Shown here: positions 25,701 through 36,221 of the stretch, one piece after another
Numbering within the stretch: position 1 is the stretch's first letter
Layout: every line of letters starts with the position of its first letter
Source of the DNA: Hydractinia symbiolongicarpus
Taxonomy: Eukaryota > Cnidaria > Hydrozoa > Anthoathecata > Hydractiniidae
Length of the DNA: 64,000 nucleotides
Direction of reading: 5' to 3'
Assembly: GCF_029227915.1 (NCBI RefSeq)
Contig: NC_079883.1
Span: 16,556,001-16,620,000 of the forward strand
Position numbers and translations under genes: made by a program
The notes under the pieces: model-generated
What the model saw: the letters and a program-made list of their open reading frames with translations, nothing else
What the model was told of the DNA's origin: nothing
The model's database searches: none

Positions 25701-27478
25701 GTGCTTGCACGTGCCTGCGCAGGTTACCGTTGGTCTAATTTTTCCACTCTTAATGGACTACGACGTCTCAAGTGGTTTTCCATTGCGCCATGGCGTTATA
25801 ACACCGTCAACTACGGGTGCAGGCCTCCAAAGGCTGTAATATGGCCTCTTGCAGCATAAGAAAGGCCTTACACGCATATCATGTGTTTCCACGTGCCTAT
25901 GCAGGTTACCATTGGTCTAATTATTCCACTCTCAATGGACTACGACGTCCCAAATTGTTTTCCATTGCGTCACGGCTTTATAACACCGTCAACTACGTGC
26001 ACAGGCCTTTAAAGGCTGTAATATGGTCATTTGCAGCCAAACAAAGGCCTTACACGTATATCACGTGGTCGTACGTGCCTGCGCAAGTTACCATTGGTCT
26101 AATCCTTCTACTCTCAATGGACTAGGACGTCCCAAGTTGTTTTCCATTGCGTCACGGCTTTATAACACCGTCAACTACGTGCACAGGCCTTTAAAGGCTG
26201 TAATATGGTCATTTGCAGCCAAACAAAGGCCTTTCACGTATATCACGTGGTTGCACGTGCCTGCGCAAGTTACGAGCGGACTAATCCCTCCAATGTCATT
26301 GGACTATGACGTCCCAAGTGGTTTTCCATTGCGCCATGGCGTTATAACACCGTCAACTACGCGTACAGGCTTTAAAAAGCTGTAATATGGCCTCTTGCAG
26401 CATAAAAAAGGCCTTTCACGTATATCACATGGTTGCACGTGCCTGCGCAGATTACCGCTGGTCTAATTACTCCACTCTCAATGGACTACGACGTCCCATG
26501 TTGTTTTCCATTGCGCCATGACTTTATAACACCGTCAACTACGTGTACAGGCCTGTAAAGGCTGTAACATGGCCTCTTGCAGCCTAATAAAGGTCGTACA
26601 CATAAATCGCGTTGTTCCACGTGCCTGGGCGAGTTACGATCAATCTAATCCCTCCACTCTCATTAGGCTATGACGTCCCAAGTGTTTTTTCATTGCGCCA
26701 TTGCGTTATAACACCGTCAACTACAGATACAGGCCTCAAAAGGCTGTAATATGGCCTCTTGCAGCCTAATAAAGGCCTTACACGTATATCACGTGGTCGT
26801 ACGTGCCTGCGCAAGTTACCATTGGTCTAATCCTTCTACTCTCAATAGACTAGGACGTCCCAAGTTGTTTTCCATTGCGTCACAGCTTTATAACACCGTC
26901 AACTACGTGCACAGGCCTTTAAAGGCTGTAATATGGTCATTTGCAGCCTAACAGAGACCTTTCACCTATATCACGTGGTTGCACGTGCCTGCGCAAGTTA
27001 CGAGCGGACTAATCCCTCCAAGGTCATTGGACTATGACGTCCCAAGTGGTTTTCCATTGCGCCATGGCGTTATAAAACCGTCAACTACGCGTACAGGCCT
27101 CAAAAGGCTGTAATATGGCCTCTTGCAGCCTAATAAGGGCCTTTCACGTATATCACGTGCTTGCACGTGCCTGCGCAGGTTACCGTTGGTCTAATTATTC
27201 CACTCTCAATGGACTACGACGTCCCAAGTTGTTTTCCATTGCGCCATGACTTTATAACACCGTCAACTACGTGTACAGGCGTCTAAAGGCTGTATTATGG
27301 CATTTTGCAGCCTAATAAAGGTCGTACACGCAAATCGCGTTGTTCCACGTGCCTGGGCGAGTTACGATCAATCTAATCCCTCCACTCTCATTAGACTATG
27401 ACGTCCCAAGTGGTTTTTTATTGCGCCATGGCGTTATAACACCGTCAACCACGGGTACAGGCCTCAAAAGGCTGTAAT
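22759..27478 (+). repeat. HOR domain, irregular section with L1-L9, X and Y monomers
   Basis: Monomers here belong to the right-hand family and keep a net 182-bp register (23111 to 30937 is exactly 43 x 182). The order is not a simple nine-monomer cycle. An L3/L4 hybrid starts at 23475. A rare Y monomer with AAATATTCCAATCTC lies near 24.1 kb and is followed by an X-like monomer with CGTAAACATAAATGG. A pair of compensating indels sits at about 23.95 kb (one extra C in GGTTTTTCCATTG) and 24.13 kb (GACGTCCAAG, one C missing). The stretch 23.2-25.7 kb is the counterpart of about 33.6-36.1 kb. Confidence 0.82.
25698..25723. other. Paired palindromes in L3/L8-type monomers, representative
   Basis: 25698-25713 reads CACGTGCTTGCACGTG, a perfect inverted repeat with 7-bp arms around TT. 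It is followed without a gap by 25714-25723, CCTGCGCAGG, a perfect 10-bp palindrome. Just upstream, 25689-25703 has 5-bp arms CACGT/ACGTG around five bases. The arrangement recurs in most L3 and L8 monomers and in many left-side monomers. It could form short cruciforms or bind dimeric proteins; this is inference. Confidence 0.85.
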
Positions 27479-29298
27479 ATGGCCTCTTGCAGCCTAATAA
27501 AGGCCTTACACGTATATCATGTGGTCGTACGTGCCTGCGCAAGTTACCATTGGTCTAATCCTTCTACTCTCAATGGACTAGGACGTCCCAAGTTGTTTTC
27601 CATTGCGTCACGGCTTTATAACACCGTCAACTACGTGCACAGGCCTTTAGAGGCTGTAATATGGTCATTTGCAGCCTAACAAAGGCCTTTCACGTATATC
27701 ACGTGGTTGCACGTGCCTGCGCAAGTTACGAGCGGACTAATCCCTCCAATGTCATTGGACTATGACGTCCCAAGTGGTTTTCCATTGCGCCATGGCGGTA
27801 TAACACCGTCAACTACGCGTACAGGCCTCAAAAGACTGTAATATGGCCTCTTGCAGCATAATAAAGGCCTTTCACGTATATCACGTGCTTGCACGTGCCT
27901 GCGCAGGTTACCGTTGGTCTAATTTTTCCACTCTTAATGGACTACGACGTCTCAAGTGGTTTTCCATTGCGCCATGGCGTTATAACACCGTCAACTACGG
28001 GTGCAGGCCTCCAAAGGCTGTAATATGGCCTCTTGCAGCATAAGAAAGGCCTTACACGTATATCATGTGTTTCCACGTGCCTATGCAGGTTACCATTGGT
28101 CTAATTATTCCACTCTCAATGGACTACGACGTCCCAAATTGTTTTCCATTGCGCCATGACTTTATAACACCGTCAACTACGTGTACAGGCGTCTAAAGGC
28201 TGTACTATGGCATTTTGCAGCCTAATAAAGGTCGTACACACAAATCGCGTTGTTCCACTTGCCTGCACTAGTTACGATCGGACTAATCCCTCCACTCTCA
28301 ATGGACTACGACATTCAAAGTTGTTTTCCATTGCGCCATGACTTTATAACACCGTCAACTACGTGTACAGGCCTGTAAAGGTTGTAACATGGCCTCTTGC
28401 AGCCTAATAAAGGTCGTACACATAAATCGCGTTGTTCCACGTGCCTGGGCGAGTTACGATCAATCTAATCCCTCCACTCTCATTAGACTATGACGTCCCA
28501 AGTGGTTTTTCATTGCGCCATTGCGTTATAACAACGTCAACTACAGATACAGGCCTCAAAAGGCTGTAATATGGCCTTTTGCAGCCTAATAAAGGCCTTA
28601 CACGTATATCACGTGGTCGTACGTGCCTGCGCAAGTTACCATTGGTCTAATCCTTCTACTCTCAATAGACTAGGACGTCCCAAGTTGTTTTCCATTGCGT
28701 CACAGCTTTATAACACCGTCAACTACGTGCACAGGCCTTTAAAGGCTGTAATATGGTCATTTGCAGCCTAACAAAGGCCTTTCACCTATATCACGTGGTT
28801 GCACGTGCCTGCGCAAGTTACGAGCGGACTAATCCCTCCAATGTCATTGGACTATGACGTCCCAAGTGGTTTTCCATTGCGCCATGGCGTTATAACACCG
28901 TCAACTACGCGTACAGGCCTCAAAAGGCTGTAATATGGCCTCTTGCAGCCTAATAAAGGCCTTTCACGTATATCACGTGCTTGCACGTGCCTGCGCAGGT
29001 TACCGTTGGTCTAATTATTCCACTCCCGATGGACTACGACGTCCCAAGTTGTTTTCCATTGCGCCATGACTTTATAACACCGTCAACTACGTGTACAGGC
29101 GTCTAAAGGCTGTATTATGGCATTTTGCAACCTAATAAAGGTCGTACACGCAAATCGCGTTGTTCCACGTGCCTGGGCGAGTTACGATCAATCTAATCCC
29201 TCCACTCTCATTAGACTATGACGTCCCAAGTGGTTTTTTATTGCGCCATGGCGTTATAACACCGTCAACCACGGGTACAGGCCTCAAAAGTCTGTAAT
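27479..29298 (+). repeat. Ten-monomer HOR unit (L1-L4, X, L5-L9), 1,820 bp
   Basis: Monomer order is L1 27479, L2 27661, L3 27843, L4 28025, X 28207, L5 28389, L6 28571, L7 28753, L8 28935, L9 29117, returning to L1 at 29299. X carries ACTAGT and the damaged GACATTC site. Comparison with the next unit shows X is a clean one-monomer addition or loss between L4 and L5. In L2 the box reads CACGTATATC; in the similar L7 it reads CACCTATATC, a useful phase marker. Confidence 0.9.
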
Positions 29299-30936
29299 AT
29301 GGCCTCTTGCAGCCTAATAAAGGCCTTACACGTATATCACGTGGTCGTACGTGCCTGCGCAAGTTACCATTGCTCTAATCCTTCTACTCTCAATGGACTA
29401 GGACGTCCCAAGTTGTTTTCCATTGCGTCACGGCTTTATAACACCGTCAACTACGTGCACAGGCCTTTAAAGGCTGTAATATGGTCATTTGCAGCCTAAC
29501 AAAGGCCTTTCACGTATATCACGTGGTTGCACGTGCCTGCGCAAGTTACGAGCGGACTAATCCCTCCAATGTCATTGGACTATGACGTCCCAAGTGGTTT
29601 TCCATTGCGCCATGGCGTTATAACACCGTCAACTACGCGTACAGGCCTCAAAAGACTGTAATATGGCCTCTTGCAGCATAATAAAGGCCTTTCACGTATA
29701 TCACGTGCTTGCACGTGCCTGCGCAGGTTACCGTTGGTCTAATTTTTCCACTCTTAATGGACTACGACGTCTCAAGTGGTTTTCCATTGCGTCATGGCGT
29801 TATAACACCGTCAACTACGGGTGCAGGCCTCCAAAGGCTGTAATATGGCCTCTTGCAGCATAAGAAAGGCCTTACACGCATATCATGTGTTTCCACGTGC
29901 CTATGCAGGTTACCATTGGTCTAATTATTCCACTCTCAATGGACTACGACGTCCCAAATTGTTTTCCATTGCGCCATGACTTTATAACACCGTCAACTAC
30001 GTGTACAGGCCTGTAAAGGTTGTAACATGGCCTCTTGCAGCCTAATAAAGGTCGTACACATAAATCGCGTTGTTCCATGTGCCTGGGCGAGTTACGATCA
30101 ATCTAATCCCTCCACTCTCATTAGACTATGACGTCCCAAGTGGTTTTTCATTGCGCCATTGCGTTATAACACCGTCAACTACAGATACAGGCCTCAAAAG
30201 GCTGTAATATGGCCTCTTGCAGCCTAATAAAGGCCTTACACGTATATCACGTGGTCGTACGTGCCTGCGCAAGTTACCATTGGTCTAATCCTTCTACTCT
30301 CAATAGACTAGGACGTCCCAAGTTGTTTTCCATTGCGTCACAGCTTTATAACACCGTCAACTACGTGCAAAGGCGTTTAAAGGCTGTAATATGGTCATTT
30401 GCAGCCTAACAAAGGCCTTTCACCTATATCACGTGGTTGCACGTGCCTGCGCAAGTTACGAGCGGACTAATCCCTCCAATGTCATTGGACTATGACGTCC
30501 CAAGTGGTTTTCCATTGCGCCATGGCGTTATAACACCGTCAACTACGCGTACAGGCCTCAAAAGGCTGTAATATGGCCTCTTGCAGCCTAATAAAGGCCT
30601 TTCACGTATATCACGTGCTTGCACGTGCCTGCGCAGGTTACCGTTGGTCTAATTATTCCACTCCCAATGGACTACGACGTCTTAAGTTGTTTTCCATTGC
30701 GCCATGACTTTATAACACCGTCAACTACGTGTACAGGCGTCTAAAGGCTGTATTATGGCATTTTGCAGCCTAATAAAGGTCGTACACGCAAATCGCGTTG
30801 TTCCACGTGCCTGGGCGAGTTACGATCAATCTAATCCCTCCACTCTCATTAGACTATGACGTCCCAAGTGGTTTTTTATTGCGCCATGGCGTTATAACAC
30901 CGTCAACCACGGGTACAGGCCTCAAAAGTCTGTAAT
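29299..30936 (+). repeat. Canonical nine-monomer HOR unit (L1-L9), 1,638 bp
   Basis: Order: L1 29299, L2 29481, L3 29663, L4 29845, L5 30027, L6 30209, L7 30391, L8 30573, L9 30755, back to L1 at 30937. Signatures: L1 GTCACGGC; L2 and L7 GTCATTTGCAG with ACGAGCGGAC; L3 AATTTTTCCACTCTTAA; L4 CATAAGAAAGG with CCTATGCAGG; L5 ACATAAATCG; L6 TCAATAGAC and GTCACAGC; L8 CACTCCCAATGG; L9 GGTTTTTTATTG. L5 and L9 carry the B-state box, the others the A state. The unit recurs at 47673-49310, 50039-51676 and 54953-56590. Confidence 0.92.
30051..30078 (+). other. B-state box of the monomer (E-box lost), representative
   Basis: Bases 25-52 of L5 at 30027. Aligned without gaps to the A state it differs at nine of the first 35 positions. 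The E-box region ATCACGTG becomes ATCGCGTT. The B state is found in L5, L9 and X. Substitutions are packed in this stretch, while the CACGTGCCTG that follows is largely kept in both. Confidence 0.75.
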
Positions 30937-30953
30937 ATGGCCTCTTGCAGCCT

Positions 30954-30959
30954 AATAAA
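30954..30959 (+). promoter_or_regulatory. AATAAA hexamer in the monomer, representative
   Basis: AATAAA, the canonical eukaryotic polyadenylation hexamer, lies 17 bases into this monomer and is repeated in most monomers, always on the same strand. L4 (CATAAGAAAGG), L2/L7 (CTAACAAAGG) and some L6 (CTAAAAAAGG) lack it. Whether it acts is unknown. If the array were transcribed on this strand it would offer a signal every few hundred bases. Confidence 0.5.
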
Positions 30960-30960
30960 G

Positions 30961-30988
30961 GCCTTACACGTATATCACGTGGTCGTAC
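30961..30988 (+). other. A-state box of the monomer (E-box form), representative
   Basis: Bases 25-52 of L1 at 30937. It contains TATATCACGTGG; ATCACGTG at 30974-30981 includes the palindromic E-box CACGTG and fits the RTCACRTG consensus known for budding-yeast CDEI, the Cbf1 site. That fit is a sequence observation only, as I see no CDEII/CDEIII-like context. The A state is in L1-L4 and L6-L8 of each HOR unit, with a CATGTG variant in L4. Confidence 0.75.
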
Positions 30989-31100
30989 GTGCCTGCGCAA
31001 GTTACCATTGGTCTAATCCTTCTACTCTCAATGGACTAGGACGTCCCAAGTTGTTTTCCATTGCGTCACGGCTTTATAACACCGTCAACTACGTGCACAG

Positions 31101-31112
31101 GCCTTTAAAGGC
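31101..31112. other. 12-bp palindrome near the monomer end, representative
   Basis: GCCTTTAAAGGC is a perfect palindrome at the right end of L1 and L6 monomers, next to another palindrome, GTGCAC at 31093-31098. In other types it is broken to GCCTCAAAAGGC, GCCTCCAAAGGC or GCGTCTAAAGGC. It lies where the 172-bp monomers lost 10 bases. Confidence 0.82.
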
Positions 31113-31530
31113 TGTAATATGGTCATTTGCAGCCTAACAAAGGCCTTTCACGTATATCACGTGGTTGCACGTGCCTGCGCAAGTTACGAGCGGACTAATC
31201 CCTCCAAGGTCATTGGACTATGACGTCCCAAGTGGTTTTCCATTGCGCCATAGCGTTATAACACCGTCAACTACGCGTACAGGCCTCAAAAGACTGTAAT
31301 ATGGCCTCTTGCAGCATAATAAAGGCCTTTCACGTATATCACGTGCTTGCACGTGCCTGCGCAGGTTACCGTTGGTCTAATTTTTCCACTCTTAATGGAC
31401 TACGACGTCTCAAGTGGTTTTCCATTGCGCCATGGCGTTATAACACCGTCAACTACGGGTGCAGGCCTCCAAAGGCTGTAATATGGCCTCTTGCAGCCTA
31501 ATAAAGGTCGTACACACAAATCGCGTTGTT

Positions 31531-32577
31531 CCACGTGCCTGCACTAGTTACGATCGGACTAATCCCTCCACTCTCATTAGACTACGACGTCCAAAGTTCT
31601 TTTCCATTGCGCCATGACTTTATAACACCGTCAACTACGGGTACAGGCCTCAAAAGGCTGTAATATGGCCTCTTGCAGCCTAATAAAGGCCTTACACGTA
31701 TATCACGTGGTCGCACGTGCCTGCGCAAGTTACCATTGGTCTAATCCTTCCACTCTCATTGGACTATGACGTCCCAATTGGTTTTCCATTGCGCGATGGC
31801 GTTATAACACCGTCAACTACGGGTGCAGGCCTCCAAAGGCTGTAATATGGCCTCTTGCAGCCTAATAAAGGCCTAACACGTATATCACGTGGTCGCACGT
31901 GCCTGCGCAAGTTACCATTGGTCTAATCCTTCTACTCTCAATGGACTAGGACGTCCCAAGTTGTTTTCCATTGCGTCACGGCTTTATAACACCGTCAACT
32001 ACGTGTACAAGCCTCTAAAAGGCTGTACTATGGCATTTTGCAGCTTAATAAAGGTCGTGCACACAAATCGCGGTGTTCCACGTGCCTGGGGGAGTTACGA
32101 TAAATCTAATCCCTCCACTCTTATTGGACTATGACGTCCCAAGTGGTTTTTCATTGCGCCATGGCGTTATAACACCGTCAACTACGGGTAAAGGCTGTAA
32201 TATGGCCTCTTGCAGCCTAATAAAGGCCTTACACGTATATCACGTGGTCGTACGTGCCTGCGCAAGTTACCATTGGTCTAATCCTTCTACTCTCAATGGA
32301 CTAGGACGTCCCAAGTTGTTTTCCATTGCGTCACGGCTTTATAACACCGTCAACTACGTGCACAGGCCTTTAAAGGCTGTAATATGGTTATTTGCAGCCA
32401 AACAAAGGCCTTTCACGTATATCACGTGGTTGCACGTGCCTGCGCAAGTTACGAGCGGACTAATCCCTCCAATGTCATTGGACTATGACGTCCCAAGTGG
32501 TTTTCCATTGCGCCATGGCGTTATAACACCGTCAACTACGCGTACAGGCTTTAAAAAGCTGTAATATGGCCTCTTGC
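31531..32577 (+). repeat. Left-type cassette, second occurrence
   Basis: Matches about 21.71-22.758 kb at offset 9,819 bp, including the X-type monomer, the CCCAATTGG monomer, the 172-bp monomer (32030-32201) and the TTTAAAAAGCTG end. It sits inside regular HOR monomers on both sides, so it travelled with a large duplication or an unequal exchange. Two changes from its partner are CTCTTATTGG near 32118 and GGTTATTTGC near 32387. Confidence 0.87.
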
Positions 32578-35311
32578 AGCATAAAAAAGGCCTTTCACGT
32601 ATATCACATGGTTGCACGTGCCTGCCCAGATTACCGCTGGTCTAATTACTCCACTCTCAATGGACTACGACGTCCCATGTTGTTTTCCATTGCGCCATGA
32701 CTTTATAACACCGTCAACTACGTGTACAGGCCTGTAAAGGCTGTAACATGGCCTCTTGCAGCCTAATAAAGGTCGTACACATAAATCGCGTTGTTTCACG
32801 TGCCTGGGCGAGTTACGATCAATCTAATCCCTCCACTCTCATTAGACTATGACGTCCCAAGTGTTTTTTCATTGCGCCATTGCGTTATAACACCGTCAAC
32901 TACAGATACAGGCCTCAAAAGGCTGTAATATGGCCTCTTGCAGCCTAATAAAGGCCTTACACGTATATCACGTGGTCGTACGTGCCTGCGCAAGTTACCA
33001 TTGGTCTAATCCTTCTACTCTCAATAGACTAGGACGTCCCAAGTTGTTTTCCATTGCGTCACAGCTTTATAACACCGTCAACTACGTGCACAGGCCTTTA
33101 AAGGCTGTAATATGGTCATTTGCAGCCTAATAAGGGCCTTTCACGTATATCACGTGCTTGCACGTGCCTGCGCAGGTTACCGTTGGTCTAATTATTCCAC
33201 TCTCAATGGACTACGACGTCCCAAGTTGTTTTCCATTGCGCCATGACTTTATAACACCGTCAACTACGTGTACAGGCGTCTAAAGGCTGTATTATGGCAT
33301 TTTGCAGCCTAATAAAGGTCGTACACGCAAATCGCGTTGTTCCACGTGCCTGGGCGAGTTACGATCAATCTAATCCCTCCACTCTCATTAGACTATGACG
33401 TCCCAAGTGGTTTTTTATTGCGCCATGGCGTTATAACACCGTCAACCACGGGTACAGGCCTCAAAAGTCTGTAATATGGCCTCTTGCAGCCTAATAAAGG
33501 CCTTACACGTATATCACGTGGTCGTACGTGCCTGCGCAAGTTACCATTGGTCTAATCCTTCTACTCTCAATGGACTAGGACGTTCCAAGTTGTTTTACAT
33601 TGCGTCACGGCTTTATAACACCGTCAACTACGTGCACAGGCCTTTAGAGGCTGTAATATGGTCATTTGCAGCCTAACAAAGGCCTTTCACGTATATCACG
33701 TGGTTGCACGTGCCTGCGCAAGTTACGAGCGGACTAATCCCTCCAATGTCATTGGACTATGACGTCCCAAGTGGTTTTCCATTGCGCCATGGCGTTATAA
33801 CACCGTCAACTACGCGTACAGGCCTCAAAAGACTGTAATATGGCCTCTTGCAGCATAATAAAGGCCTTTCACGTATATCACGTGCTTGCACGTGCCTGCG
33901 CAGGTTACCGTTGGTCTAATTTTTCCACTCTTAATGGACTACGACGTCTCAAGTGGTTTTCCATTGCGCCATGGCGTTATAACACCGTCAACTACGGGTG
34001 CAGGCCTCCAAAGGCTGTAATATGGCCTCTTGCAGCATAAGAAAGGCCTTACACGTATATCATGTGTTTCCACGTGCCTATGCAGGTTACCATTGGTCTA
34101 ATTATTCCACTCTCAATGGACTACGACGTCCCAAATTGTTTTCCATTGCGCCATGACTTTATAACACCGTCAACTACGTGTACAGGCGTCTAAAGGCTGT
34201 ACTATGGCATTTTGCAGTCTAATAAAGGTCGTACACACAAATCGCGTTGTTCCACGTGCCTGCACTAGTTACGATCGGACTAATCCCTCCACTCTCAATG
34301 GACTACGACATTCAAAGTTGTTTTCCATTGCGCCATGACTTTATAACACCGTCAACTACAGGTACAGGCCTCTAAAGGCTGTAACATGGCCTCTTGCAGC
34401 CTAATAAAGGTCGTACACGCAAATCGCGTTGTTCCACGTGCCTGGGCGAGTTACGATCAATCTAATCCCTCCACTCTCATTAGACTATGACGTCCCAAGT
34501 GGTTTTTCCATTGCGCCATTGCGTTATAACACCGTCAACTACAGATACAGGCCTCAAAAGGCTGTAATATGGCCTCTTGCAGCATAATAAAGGCCTTACA
34601 CGTATATCATGTGGTTTCACGTGCCTACGCAGGTTACCATTGGTCTAAATATTCCAATCTCAATGGACTACGACGTCCAAGTTGTTTTCCATTGCGCCAT
34701 GACTTTATAACACCGTCAACTACGTGTACAGGCGTCTAAAGGCTGTACTATGGCATTTTGCAGCGTAATAAAGGTCGTAAACATAAATGGCGTTGTTCCA
34801 TGTGCCTGCACTAGTTACGATCGGACTAATCCCTCCACTCTCAATGGACTACGACGTCCAAAGTTGTTTTCTATTGCGCCATGACTTTATAACACCGTCA
34901 ACTACGGGTACAGGCCTCAAAAGGCTGTAATATGGCCTCTTGCAGCCTAATAAAGGCCTTACACGTATATCATGTGGTCGTACGTGCCTGCGCAATTTAC
35001 CATTGGTCTAATCCTTCTACTCTCAATGGACTAGGACGTCCCAAGTTGTTTTCCATTGCGTCACGGCTTTATAACACCGTCAACTACGTGCACAGGCCTT
35101 TAAAGGCTGTAATATGGTCATTTGCAGCCTAACAAAGGCCTTTCACGTATATCACGTGGTTGCACGTGCCTGCGCAAGTTACAAGCGGACTAATCCCTCC
35201 AATGTCATTGGACTATGACGTCCCAAGTGGTTTTCCATTGCGCCATGGCGTTATAACACCGTCAACTACGCGTACAGGCCTCAAAAGACTGTAATATGGC
35301 CTCTTGCAGCA
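32578..35311 (+). repeat. HOR domain section shared with 40.04-42.9 kb
   Basis: From the CATAAAAAAGG monomer (about 32572) onward this section matches 40.03 kb on at offset 7,463 bp (41 x 182 + 1). Around 33.1 kb the offset becomes 7,645, meaning one whole 182-bp monomer is absent here or added there, and it returns to 7,463 by 35.84 kb. It contains the Y monomer near 34.65 kb with the same compensating indels as at 24.1 kb. Confidence 0.84.
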
Positions 35312-36221
35312 TAATAAAGGCCTTTCACGTATATCACGTGCTTGCACGTGCCTGCGCAGGTTACCGTTGGTCTAATTTTTCCACTCTCAATGGACTACGA
35401 CGTCCCAAGTTGATTTCCATTGCGCCATGACTATATAACACCGTCAACTACGTGTACAGGCGTCTAAAGGCTGTACTATGGCATTTTGCAGCCTAATAAA
35501 GGTCGTACACACAAATCGCGTTGTTCCACTTGCCTGCACTAGTTACGATCGGACTAATCCCTTCACTCTCAATGGACTACGACATCCAAATTTGTTTTCC
35601 ATTGCGCTATGACTTTATAACACCGTCAACTACAGGTACAGGCCTGTAAAGGTTGTAACATGGCCTCTTGCAGCCTAATAAAGGTCGTACACATAAATCG
35701 CGTTGTTCCACGTGCCTGGGCGAGTTACGATCAATCTAATCCCTCCACTCTCATTAGACTATGACGTCCCAAGTGGTTTTTCATTGCACCATTGCGTTAT
35801 AACACCGTCAACTACAGATACAGGCCTCAAAAGGCTGTAATATGGCCTCTTGCAGCCTAATAAAGGCCTTACACGTATATCACGTGGTCGTACGTGCCTG
35901 CGCAAGTTACCATTGGTCTAATCCTTCTACTCTCAATAGACTAGGACGTCCCAAGTTGTTTTCCATTGCGTCACAGCTTTATAACACCGTCAACTACGTG
36001 CACAGGCCTTTAAAGGCTGTAATATGGTCATTTGCAGCCTAACAAAGGCCTTTCACCTATATCACGTGGTTGCACGTGCCTGCGCAAGTTACGAGCGGAC
36101 TAATCCCTCCAATGTCATTGGACTATGACGTCCCAAGTGGTTTTCCATTGCGCCATGGCGTTATAACACCGTCAACTACGCGTACAGGCCTCAAAAGGCT
36201 GTAATATGGCCTCTTGCAGCC
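35312..36221 (+). repeat. 910-bp five-monomer duplication, copy 1
   Basis: Matches 36222-37131 at offset 910 bp (exactly 5 x 182). Both copies carry an L3/L8 hybrid with CCAAGTTGATTTCC and GACTATATAAC, the same hybrid type as near 24.85 kb. Differences visible: CCCTTCACTC versus CCCTCCACTC (about 35570/36480), CAAATTTG versus CAAAGTTG, and GCACCATT versus GCGCCATT. Confidence 0.9.

Larger units (their letters stand above)
30937..31530 (+). repeat. Partial HOR unit (L1-L3) ending at the cassette boundary
   Basis: L1, L2 and L3 follow in order from 30937. The L3 repeat ends at 31482 and is followed not by L4 but by a chimeric monomer at 31483 that becomes the left-type cassette at about 31.53 kb. 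L2 here has AGGTCATTGG and CCATAGCG changes. Confidence 0.85.

Noticed and set aside
30974-30981. Budding-yeast style point centromere based on the CDEI-like ATCACGTG
   Set aside because: The octamer fits RTCACRTG, but no AT-rich CDEII or CDEIII follows, and it occurs in hundreds of tandem monomers. CACGTG is common by chance. Kept only as a possible bHLH site.
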